DNA of 42,814 nt, taken from Halieaceae bacterium. Its GTDB lineage: Bacteria > Pseudomonadota > Gammaproteobacteria > Pseudomonadales > Halieaceae. Below are positions 27,201 through 33,921 of the stretch, one piece after another (the stretch's first letter is position 1; each line of letters starts with the position of its first letter). Location of the stretch: NCBI GenBank assembly GCA_003523185.1, contig DPGN01000029.1, forward strand, positions 17,595-60,408. Reading direction: 5' to 3'. Both the position numbers and the translations under genes were made by a program. Under the pieces are notes generated by a model that worked only from the letters and a program-made list of their open reading frames with translations, was not told the DNA's origin and ran no database searches.

Positions 27201-27318
27201 CCTCAACACCCTTCAGGGGGGCGCCATCGTAAAACACTTGCACATGCAACTCCTCCGCTTGAGAAACAGTTGCGAGCAGAAGCGAAAACAAGAACAAAAA
27301 ACGGGAGAAGAACGACAT
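24250..27318 (-). CDS. TonB-dependent receptor with N-terminal carboxypeptidase-regulatory-like domains (TBDR2)
   Basis: 1022 residues from the ATG at 27318: a signal peptide (FLFLFSLLLATVSQA), two beta-sandwich domains (about 22-110 and 118-195, the second GRVTDSSGSPLAGARV), a TonB box (LTLEEVVVTG), a plug with VSVQDDKYATVRGLDGRY, and a large barrel. The plug matches the Xanthomonas/Caulobacter-type receptor group rather than siderophore receptors; such receptors often import carbohydrates or other large nutrients. Two N-terminal domains are unusual; they should lie in the periplasm. The frame begins 40 codons earlier across an inverted repeat, so I use the later start with AAGGA upstream. 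It sits between two lipoprotein genes on the same strand. Confidence 0.92.
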   Translation of the reverse strand: MSFFSRFLFLFSLLLATVSQAEELHVQVFYDGAPLKGVEVRVDEDSLGATDTRGLISGEVQPGSRKVHLVDDQFALPIDVNIVAGSEGELSVNFTSVEGDSPDISFESFTEADPGATGFLVGRVTDSSGSPLAGARVATLGRVSVVDSDGIFSLEVPRGLYDVRTSAPGYETAIVKAVRVLAGSGVTLGLALDEVAEETLGEAETPQLTLEEVVVTGVFKVEDSADDVKRYATTIVNAIDVEMLERFGDGDVASALQRVSGVSVQDDKYATVRGLDGRYISATLNGLLLPSTDPQRRDVQLDLFPTNILGGIEISKAFTADQLATTSGGSIKIRTKGLPQEFTFEVSAGVGATSGVTGSDVLSHKGSSTDYLGYDSGLRELVGFVLDQTEGGRDLLVCDPGISEDICTDRIVAAGVAVAMEDDYNVKLWSAIPGASLGVSIGDKRPLDAGAEWGYYVAANYGYGNGDRGLAVLSNPIGDEGSYQRTNETIDASLYAVTGIEWGIADEFLSKTTVIRSTDIQTRQDRFTDNAEEVDRFKTILQFVERQFASQSFSGHHEFDFGGDEAHILDWNVGLAQTLRDEPDRRQYSYFNEFLSLSAFERRWSELTEDTIDFSLDYSIPVNWSAAASTQFSAGVLSSEKERDVELYRFSLRPGSRFSQIDGLSLFSGADLEADVLSYGNFAIDAFRIAPTTTSTDSYTSDEKTEAYYLNTQTEIGENLTFLVGARYEEFTQDLAYPNSLVSTSELTTDGWYPSANITYRLGDDWQVRAAYSETVSYPGLIERSESLSFDPLTDDPIFGNPNLVSSTVNNFDIRVEYYLSPEESVSLAVFSKEIDNPIERALPDASGSATTGITFRNQVSADLEGIEFEFSKDVIDNASWYAFLSGNVSYIDSSVSLGADSLRLEGADAQGRALQGQSEYLANVQFGLDHYPSEQKLTLLLNYFDDRIFRIARGAATGPEIESGRYLLDLTYEKRFGNATSLEVVVKNILNDEIEWVQNSNVIESFQVGTSFNVKLNYEFL

Positions 27319-27376
27319 GGCTTCGCGATCCTTGTGATGATGCGAAGAGAATGTCTTCGTTTTATTACCGGATATA

Positions 27377-27399
27377 AACGAAAATATGTCATTTTCGTT
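27377..27399. promoter_or_regulatory. 9-5-9 inverted repeat upstream of TBDR2
   Basis: AACGAAAAT (27377-27385) and ATTTTCGTT (27391-27399) are perfect complements with a 5-bp spacer, 60-80 bp before the receptor start. A further CGTTTT occurs at about 27358-27363. The geometry suits a dimeric repressor, and an internal promoter here would let the receptor be expressed separately from the upstream lipoprotein. No known regulator motif is recognised. Confidence 0.45.
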
Positions 27400-27449
27400 A
27401 CATAAGAATTCAGGCCCACTGCGATCAGTAGATGCCACTTACCTCGTGT

Positions 27450-29006
27450 TTAACGATCAATAGCGTCCAGCATCATAAATACCGACCACCACGCCACAGC
27501 CGAGGCCTCGCCCGCAGAACCAATCGTCTTTACTCCACCTATACATTGATAGCGTAGAGGGCAAAAATAAGTGCCAGCAAAACGGTATTGACGCGACATG
27601 GCTTCCTTGAAATAGCGATCACCAGTCTCTGATGCGAGCGATGCGATGATTGGAGTTTCTATAACCCTCAAGTCAGGAACTCCAGAGCCCCTCAATTTTT
27701 CAAGCGAAGACATTAATGCGGGTGTGTTCAATTCCTGGAGATCAGGAAGCAGCCACCGCAATTCAGCCCAAATGGGAGCATCCATAAGCGCAGCATCCCC
27801 AGCTCGTTCGCGTAGAGATGAGACAAGAGACTCCCGAGCTGCAGCGAGTCTGCCATCTAGTTCTAATACATTTAATGGGCGACCCCACCACTCTCTGAGA
27901 GCAGCATAGGCATACGCCAGGGTGAGGCTATCACTTAACGAACGTACCTCGTAGGACGTGATCCGTTTGGAAACATATTCGGCAAACGCCTCCCCAACAC
28001 GGGACTCAGCATCTACTTGTTCACTTCGCGCCATTATTAAAAGCGCCAACGATGTATTCAAGAGCGAATCATCGCTTTCGCAACTTAGGCAAGCAAACAA
28101 ATCGCCGTCTGGGGTCTGAATCAATTTCTCTATCCCGCGCAGATCTGCCTCGTGTTGAAAATAGGTGACCGCCCCATCCCTGCGTAATTCAGTGGCGGCA
28201 AGTGCCAACCTAAGTTGCCATGACAAATCGGCGCGAATCGAATCATCGCCGCTCCAAGGCTGCAATCGGAACGGATAGCCCCATGGATTTTGTTTCTGAT
28301 TCTCCCTCAGCCACTGCACTAGACGTGTTCTGGCTAATGAGACATCAGTCGCCCCCATCTGGCCAGCTCCCTGTTCAGCTCCGAAGGTCCTCCTCGTAAC
28401 GGCTTGGGCGCCGTTGCGGGCCACATGAAGCGCCTCCAAGGTCACTTTATCCGAACCGTCTGTTGTCCATCGATCCAACCGAGAGATCACCGAATTCCAC
28501 GAGCGACCATCCTCTATCGCCATTGCAGGGGGCATGACCGAGTTTGGTTTCAAACTACCTTCAGGAGATCTGACCGCAAGCGCCACTCGTCCCAGATTAT
28601 CAACTTTATCGTTCAATATTTTGGGGTTGTCCACAACCACAATATGAGCCTGCAACCTTCTCGGATCCTTTACCTGTTCTAACGCCCGCCAAGAAGCCTC
28701 TCTCGTCGCCCGCATGGTATCGGACTCGGCACTAAAACCCCTACCGATGCGGTTGCCGGCGCGCCAGTAAGTGACATGCACTCCACCGGCTAGAGGGAGC
28801 GAACCAGTTACGTCTTGTGGCACATATTTGTCCGGGTATGCTGATAGTGTTTTTTCTGCCTCAACGACTAACGCCTCTAGCTGTGCGTCGGTGAAACGTT
28901 TATCCAGTGCAATCCCAGACAGCTCTGGGCTTGGATCGCACGCAATGATTGGCATGAGCATAAAAAGACCAACTACTACTTGAACACGTTTGATACCAGC
29001 TAACAC
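27450..29006 (-). CDS. lipoprotein with AMMECR1-like N-terminal half and helical C-terminal half
   Basis: 518 residues from the GTG at 29006 (GAGGA upstream). A lipoprotein signal ends in lipobox IIAC (Cys23). Residues ~60-190 (YWRAGNRIGRGFS, ATREASWRALEQVKDPR, AHIVVVDNPKIL, PPAMAIEDGRSW) resemble the AMMECR1 fold; this is my reading and is moderate at best. Residues ~220-518 are helical with repeats suggesting an alpha/alpha toroid, and contain ACLSCES and FCPLRYQCIGG, four cysteines that could bind metal or form disulfides. The frame reaches 29036, but the TATAAT at 29047-29042 would then leave no leader. It is the first gene before TBDR2 and probably its partner. Confidence 0.75.
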   Translation of the reverse strand: MLAGIKRVQVVVGLFMLMPIIACDPSPELSGIALDKRFTDAQLEALVVEAEKTLSAYPDKYVPQDVTGSLPLAGGVHVTYWRAGNRIGRGFSAESDTMRATREASWRALEQVKDPRRLQAHIVVVDNPKILNDKVDNLGRVALAVRSPEGSLKPNSVMPPAMAIEDGRSWNSVISRLDRWTTDGSDKVTLEALHVARNGAQAVTRRTFGAEQGAGQMGATDVSLARTRLVQWLRENQKQNPWGYPFRLQPWSGDDSIRADLSWQLRLALAATELRRDGAVTYFQHEADLRGIEKLIQTPDGDLFACLSCESDDSLLNTSLALLIMARSEQVDAESRVGEAFAEYVSKRITSYEVRSLSDSLTLAYAYAALREWWGRPLNVLELDGRLAAARESLVSSLRERAGDAALMDAPIWAELRWLLPDLQELNTPALMSSLEKLRGSGVPDLRVIETPIIASLASETGDRYFKEAMSRQYRFAGTYFCPLRYQCIGGVKTIGSAGEASAVAWWSVFMMLDAIDR

Positions 29007-29041
29007 CGAATCATCCTCAGACCGACAAAAAACCACGCGGG

Positions 29042-29047
29042 ATTATA
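29042..29047 (-). promoter_or_regulatory. -10 element of the lipoprotein/TBDR2 operon
   Basis: A perfect TATAAT on the minus strand (29047-29042). The -35 is poor (ACGAAT region), suggesting activator help or weak basal expression. The transcription start would fall near 29035, supporting the GTG at 29006 as translation start. Confidence 0.5.
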
Positions 29048-29271
29048 GCGCTTAAGATGACAAATTCGTGAAAGTAGCCCCCAACCGCTTATGCATCATG
29101 AATGGCCACCGTGAATAAGCCTCTCACGATCAAGCAATGAATGAATTTGAAACAAAAATTTAATAAAAAAGACGCTTAACCGCGCGATACTCGAGATTGA
29201 GAGGCGGGCACGCACTGAGTGCTGAGTCAGACCCCTCACCCTCAAGGACACAGAAGGCCTAAGAACTGGTA

Positions 29272-29451
29272 ATGAGTTGGTACCGAGACCTAAAAAAACG
29301 CGATGCGAAGGCCATCGAACTCGACGTCGCGACGTTTACAGCCGAAGTGTTGGGCGCGAGTTTAGTATCAGTTTTAAGGGCTCTGGTCGGTTACCTCACC
29401 AAGTTCAAACCAAAAAAAACGTTACCTAGGAGAGGGTTCGGTACATGTTAG
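29272..29451 (+). CDS. 59-residue small protein, unknown
   Basis: A short frame starting MSWYRDLKKRDAKAIELD and ending in a basic tail KPKKTLPRRGFGTC. It has a charged N-terminal helix, a hydrophobic middle (VLGASLVSVLRALVGYL) that could be an amphipathic or membrane-associated helix, and a Lys/Arg-rich end, the pattern of a small membrane-bound protein. Its stop overlaps the start of the phosphoesterase gene by 7 bp, suggesting coupled translation. The ribosome site is weak. No family is recognised. The rest of the 29048-29271 gap shows only AT-rich sequence. Confidence 0.5.
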   Translation: MSWYRDLKKRDAKAIELDVATFTAEVLGASLVSVLRALVGYLTKFKPKKTLPRRGFGTC

Positions 29452-30260
29452 AGATCAAGCCTAATGACGTTTTGAAATGCCGCACCATTTGGATCTCGGA
29501 CGTACACCTCGGCAGTAAGTACTGCAAGGCAAAACAACTACTGGAATTTCTTGATCGAATCGAATTTGACCAGCTGTACCTTGTAGGCGATATTGTCGAC
29601 CTGTTGGCTATGAGGCGAAGGGTGCACTGGCCAACAGCTCACAATAGGGTCATCAGCCGGTTCATGAAGCTGGCGCGCAGAAAACGCTCGCGTGTTATCT
29701 ATATCCCTGGCAACCATGATTTTGCCTTTCGAAGTATGGTTAAGAACAACCTTGGAAAAATCGCAGTGCACCGTACCTTTGTGCACGAGACCGTCGACGG
29801 AAAAAGAATGCTAGTGACGCATGGCGATGAGTTGGACTACGCAGTCCGCTTCTCCAGAGTAAACCGCATTGTCGGGGACATCGCCTACGAAGTGATGATG
29901 TGGAGCAACACAAAAACGGATCAGCTCCGCGAGCGTTTGGGATTGCCCTATTGGTCTCTGGCAAAGTGGATCAAACGAAATTCAGCTAAAGCTGAGGAAG
30001 CGATAGATGCCTACCAACGCGCGGCCATTGCAATGGCCAAGGACAAAGGTTTTGACGGCATCATCTGCGGACACCTTCACTACCCCACCATCCGTGAAGT
30101 CGATGGCGTTCGCTATTTGAATGATGGTGACTGGGTCGAGAATTGCTCTGCCCTGATCGAACTCAACGATGGTCAAATCCGCTTATACAAAGGCATGTCC
30201 CACCCGACTTCAGTGAAAGACATGATTTTCGTCGATGCAACCGATGAGTTTTCCCGATAA
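29445..30260 (+). CDS. LpxH-like UDP-2,3-diacylglucosamine diphosphatase family phosphoesterase
   Basis: 271 residues of the calcineurin-like metallophosphoesterase fold, COG2908 (LpxH-like) group. Metal ligands are SDVHLG (D19, H21), VGDIVD (D49), GNHD (N90, H91), VTHGDELD and GHLHYP. LpxH cleaves UDP-2,3-diacylglucosamine in lipid A synthesis. This protein is longer than E. coli LpxH and may be a paralogue acting on another lipid or nucleotide phosphoester. AGGAGAGG precedes the ATG. The C-terminal peptide IFVDATDEFSR recurs as a remnant 3.5 kb downstream. It is followed by a phosphate transporter and an acyltransferase fusion. Confidence 0.87.
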   Translation: MLEIKPNDVLKCRTIWISDVHLGSKYCKAKQLLEFLDRIEFDQLYLVGDIVDLLAMRRRVHWPTAHNRVISRFMKLARRKRSRVIYIPGNHDFAFRSMVKNNLGKIAVHRTFVHETVDGKRMLVTHGDELDYAVRFSRVNRIVGDIAYEVMMWSNTKTDQLRERLGLPYWSLAKWIKRNSAKAEEAIDAYQRAAIAMAKDKGFDGIICGHLHYPTIREVDGVRYLNDGDWVENCSALIELNDGQIRLYKGMSHPTSVKDMIFVDATDEFSR

Positions 30261-30590
30261 AGACTTGAACTCACTATCGACCAACACGCCAAAGAGCTGA
30301 ATCGCACTTTCACCTCGTCACACCGAATACGGCGATTCCTGAATTTCCCCGCGCTTCGCAGTCGCAGGCGAATAACCCTGGAAATGACGCGTGGACCTTT
30401 TATCGGGCGTCGGAGTTGACATGACTGGGGAACCAACAAAGACTAACGCCGCAAGCACTGAAGTAGGCAAGACACCCGTCTCTGTTGTGGAGAAAAGGCT
30501 TGCTCATTTGGTTTGTCACACAGCTTAAACCTTTCGGTCAAAAATCCGACATTAACTAGAAATACTCTGTCGCCAGTAGGAGCGTCTCGA
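30261..30590 (+). other. 330-bp gap before pit with a 35-codon candidate leader ORF
   Basis: The only candidate gene is a 35-codon frame at 30421-30528 (MTGEPTKTNAASTEV start, VCHTA end) with GGAG 6 bases before its ATG. Its composition is unremarkable, and it could be a leader peptide or chance. Part of the early gap (about 30261-30285) resembles the sequence after the phosphoesterase remnant at 33826. No terminator or clear Pho box is visible. Confidence 0.3.
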
Positions 30591-31868
30591 ATGGAAATTA
30601 TCGCGTCAAACGGCTTTTTGTTTTTAGCGCTTGCCTGCGTCTTCGGTCTGTTCATGGCCTGGGGCATCGGTGCAAACGACGTGGCCAATGCGATGGGGAC
30701 TTCCGTTGGCGCCAGAGCGCTCACGCTCAAACAGGCAATCATCATCGCAGCTATCTTTGAGTTTGCAGGCGCGTATTTAGCCGGGGGTGAAGTCACGTCA
30801 ACGATACGCAAAGGGATCATTGACCCTGCGGTACTATCGGACTCGCCCGAACTGCTCGTATTCGGCATGCTTTCAGCCCTACTAGCGGCAGCGACATGGC
30901 TTTTAATTGCCAGCATCGGGGGCTGGCCTGTCTCAACAACGCACTCAATTGTCGGTGGTATTGTCGGCTTCGCCGCCGTCGGCATCTCGGTCGATGCCGT
31001 CGACTGGGGCAAGGTCGGTGAGATCGCTGGAAGCTGGGTGGTCTCCCCTGTGCTGGCCGGCACACTGGCTTTCCTTCTGTTTATCTCGGTCAAAAAATTG
31101 ATCTTTGACCACGACAATACCTTCGAACGTGCGCGTCGCTACGTCCCCGTCTACATGTGGATGGTAGGGTTTATGATCAGTATGGTGACCCTCGTCAAGG
31201 GCCTGAAACATATTGGCCTTGATCTCACGTTGGGTATGGGCTCCGCATTTGCTGACGCCATGGTGATCTCAGCGGTCATCGGGCTCATCGTCGCCGCAAT
31301 CGGCGCCCTGATTCTGGGCAAGATAACACCTTCGGGTGATCTCAATAGCGACGCGAACATTGAGCGCGTGTTCGGCATTCTCATGATCTTCACAGCCTGT
31401 GGTATGGCCTTTGCTCACGGTTCCAATGACGTTGCCAACGCCGTAGGCCCGGTTGCGGCAGTAGTGAGTACGGTTCAATCAGGTGGTGTAATTGGCGCGG
31501 AAGCCATTATGCCGTGGTGGGTGTTGGGTATTGGTGCTGTTGGCATTGTTATCGGACTGGCCACCTATGGTTGGCGTGTCATTCAGACCATTGGGCAAAA
31601 GATTACCGAACTGACACCGAGCCGAGGATTCGCTGCAGAGCTTGCCGCCGCATCTACCGTTGTTCTGGCCTCTGCCACTGGCTTACCCATATCAACCACC
31701 CATACGCTCGTGGGCGCTGTACTGGGTGTCGGTTTAGCGAGAGGGGTTGAGGCCGTCTCTCTTCCAACAATAGGAAAGATTTTTGCCTCCTGGTTGGTCA
31801 CGTTGCCCGCGGGCGCTGGCTTGGCGATTGTCTTCTTCTACCTCTTATCATTTATGTTCGGCGCTTGA
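30591..31868 (+). CDS. pitA: low-affinity inorganic phosphate transporter (PiT family)
   Basis: 425 residues from the ATG at 30591 (AGGAG upstream; the frame extends 26 codons earlier without support). An inner-membrane, proton-coupled metal-phosphate symporter. Both copies of the PiT signature are present: GIGANDVANAMGTSVGA near residues 26-42 and HGSNDVANAVGPVAAVV in the second half, each with the essential Asp. GWPVSTTHSIVGGIVG and GLPISTTHTLVGAVLG form the second repeat pair. About ten membrane helices are expected. Its place between the phosphoesterase and the acyltransferase fusion suggests a role in phosphate balance. Confidence 0.95.
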   Translation: MEIIASNGFLFLALACVFGLFMAWGIGANDVANAMGTSVGARALTLKQAIIIAAIFEFAGAYLAGGEVTSTIRKGIIDPAVLSDSPELLVFGMLSALLAAATWLLIASIGGWPVSTTHSIVGGIVGFAAVGISVDAVDWGKVGEIAGSWVVSPVLAGTLAFLLFISVKKLIFDHDNTFERARRYVPVYMWMVGFMISMVTLVKGLKHIGLDLTLGMGSAFADAMVISAVIGLIVAAIGALILGKITPSGDLNSDANIERVFGILMIFTACGMAFAHGSNDVANAVGPVAAVVSTVQSGGVIGAEAIMPWWVLGIGAVGIVIGLATYGWRVIQTIGQKITELTPSRGFAAELAAASTVVLASATGLPISTTHTLVGAVLGVGLARGVEAVSLPTIGKIFASWLVTLPAGAGLAIVFFYLLSFMFGA

Positions 31869-31928
31869 TTCATGGGGGGCGCCCACTATGAAGGGTGCCT
31901 ATTAAGCGAGCGCTTCGGGTAGGTTTTT

Positions 31929-33773
31929 ATGTTGGACTTCCAACACATCTTGAAACATTACCAACCCGCATTTACCTCGAAATGGCCAATGTCTGCGCGC
32001 CTGCTAGGGTCGCTTTTAGGGTTCGTATTGGGTCAAAAAATCTTTGAGCAGTTCGAGCAGACGCATCCCGAGTCAGAGGGGCTGCCTTTTCCGGCGGCCG
32101 TGCTGAGGTTTTTTAATTTTAAACTTGAGATTGATCAGGCCGAGCTGTCACGCATTCCAGTGCAGGGTCAAGTCATCATTGTTGCCAATCACCCTCTGGG
32201 ATCACTCGATGGCATCGGCCTGCTAGATGCCGTTTTTGCGATCCGACCGGATACCAAAATTGTGGTTAATGAACTGCTGATGCACATAGAACGGCTTCAA
32301 CCCTTTGCCCTGCCCGTCGACAACATGAGCAACCAGACGTCACGACAGCAACTTCGGGCCATCCAATCTCACCTAGCCAACGGCGGCGCCCTCATTATGT
32401 TCCCCGCCGGTGAGGTCTCCCGATGGCGTCTTTCGGGCATTCAAGATGGGCAATGGAACAGTAGCTTTGTACGTCTCGCCCTCCGCTACCGGGCACCCAT
32501 CGTGCCGGTCTTAGTTGGAGGCAGGAACTCTCGTTTTTTTTATGGCCTAAGTTTCTTAATAAAACCGCTCTCGACGGCGTGGCTCATTAGGGAAATGTTT
32601 AAGCACCGTAATGCCCGTATTTCTGTGCATATCGGAAGCCCCATTTCTTACCCCGCCTTGGCCGAGAGGGAAGAACCAGCTGAGCTCATTGCAGACGACA
32701 TAAAAACGCAGGTTTATTCCTTATACGAAGCCTACGACCTGCCCTCGTCACATCCTCACCCCATTGCTGATCCGGAATCACGCGAAAGCCTGGAAGAAGA
32801 TCTGAAGCGGTGTCAGTCGCTTGGAACGACCCTGGACGGCAAGGCATTGTTTTTGACTACAAAAACGCAGTCGCCCACGATCGTCCGGGAGATTGGGCGT
32901 CTGCGAGAAGCCACTTTCCGTCCGATCGGCGAGGGGTCGGGATACGAGCGTGACACCGATGAATTCGATGCCCACTATCATCACCTGTTCATCTGGAGCT
33001 ACGAGGACAGAGAGATTGTCGGAGCCTATCGTCTTGGGGATGCGGGAAAGCTCATTGAACAGGCGGGCTTAGATGGCCTTTACACACATACCCTTTTTCA
33101 TTTTGCCCCAACGATGTGTTCATACTTTCAGCATGGGCTTGAGTTGGGTCGAAGCTTCGTTCAGCCCCAATATCAAAACCGATATGCACTGGACTACCTC
33201 TGGTACGGTATTGGAGCGTATGTGCGGGCACACCCCCACATTCGGTATCTCTTTGGTTCTGCCTCTATCTCATCTCGCTACGGAAACGAGGCCATTGCAC
33301 ACATTGCCCATTTCTACAAAACGCATGTGAACCAACTACCTGTGGATGTCTCACCAAGGACACCTTTTTGTGTTTCCGATTCATTAGAAATGCAGCTAAC
33401 GAATGAAATGCCTGGCGAAGACTCTCAAACCGATCTCACGACACTGCAAGCTATGCTTAAGGCTCAGGACCTAACCATTCCCCTACTCTTTAAGCACTAC
33501 TCGCAAGCCACCAGTATAGATGGCGTGTCGTTCTCTGCCTTTAACGTGGATCCCGCATTTGGCGATTGTGTAGATGCCTTTGTCATTGCTGATCTGACCC
33601 GGTTACTTCCCAAGAAAAAGCGACGCTACCTCGGCGAGGCGTGGCAGCATCGACCCATCAACACGCCATCACAAGAAGAGCAGGCGGCGGTGCCCTCAAG
33701 ATCTCAATGTCGCGACGAACAGCTGACGCACTCTTGTGCCGAGAGACGTTTGCACGGACCATCGCTCACGTAA
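31929..33773 (+). CDS. fused PlsC-type acyltransferase and OlsB-type N-acyltransferase
   Basis: 614 residues. The N-terminal half is a PlsC-like acyltransferase with ANHPLGSLDG (N87-H88 to D94) and FPAGEVSRW, and with VPVLVGGRNSRFF. The C-terminal half (about 280-500) is a GNAT-like OlsB/hemolysin domain (ATFRPIGEGSGYERDTDEFD, IVGAYRLGD, ELGRSFVQPQYQ, GSASISSRYG). This order matches the bifunctional ornithine-lipid synthase OlsF, which makes lyso-ornithine lipid and then acylates it. A related 'hemolysin-like' lysophospholipid acyltransferase is the alternative. The last ~35 residues are low in quality and may be read-through from degenerated sequence. It lies 60 bp after pitA. Confidence 0.82.
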   Translation: MLDFQHILKHYQPAFTSKWPMSARLLGSLLGFVLGQKIFEQFEQTHPESEGLPFPAAVLRFFNFKLEIDQAELSRIPVQGQVIIVANHPLGSLDGIGLLDAVFAIRPDTKIVVNELLMHIERLQPFALPVDNMSNQTSRQQLRAIQSHLANGGALIMFPAGEVSRWRLSGIQDGQWNSSFVRLALRYRAPIVPVLVGGRNSRFFYGLSFLIKPLSTAWLIREMFKHRNARISVHIGSPISYPALAEREEPAELIADDIKTQVYSLYEAYDLPSSHPHPIADPESRESLEEDLKRCQSLGTTLDGKALFLTTKTQSPTIVREIGRLREATFRPIGEGSGYERDTDEFDAHYHHLFIWSYEDREIVGAYRLGDAGKLIEQAGLDGLYTHTLFHFAPTMCSYFQHGLELGRSFVQPQYQNRYALDYLWYGIGAYVRAHPHIRYLFGSASISSRYGNEAIAHIAHFYKTHVNQLPVDVSPRTPFCVSDSLEMQLTNEMPGEDSQTDLTTLQAMLKAQDLTIPLLFKHYSQATSIDGVSFSAFNVDPAFGDCVDAFVIADLTRLLPKKKRRYLGEAWQHRPINTPSQEEQAAVPSRSQCRDEQLTHSCAERRLHGPSLT

Positions 33774-33783
33774 TAAGAGACTC

Positions 33784-33825
33784 AAACTGATCTTTGTCGA
33801 CGCGACCAACGAATTTAACCGATAA
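33784..33825 (+). pseudogene. remnant of a second phosphoesterase gene 3' end
   Basis: Codons from 33784 read KLIFVDATNEFNR-stop, matching the last residues of the phosphoesterase at 30222-30260 (MIFVDATDEFSR-stop). Differences fall mostly in third positions. Similarity continues weakly for about 25 bp after the stop. This looks like the tail of a lost paralogue or of a duplicated segment. Confidence 0.6.
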
Positions 33826-33921
33826 TCTTTGAAATTCGCTGTTGATTGAAACTTAGAACGCTTGAGTTTGTCTCAACAAAACCCCATGTCATTGGGTGAC
33901 ATCGCTGTAGGTAATTGATTC

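Noticed and set aside
30443..31117. 224-codon minus-strand frame
   Set aside because: Overlaps the strongly supported pitA on the other strand, with Ala/Pro/Ser-rich antisense composition.
33886..33918. Ten-codon frame with an ATGTCA/TGACAT hairpin before moxR
   Set aside because: Too short and without a ribosome site to call a leader peptide; the hairpin is only 6 bp.
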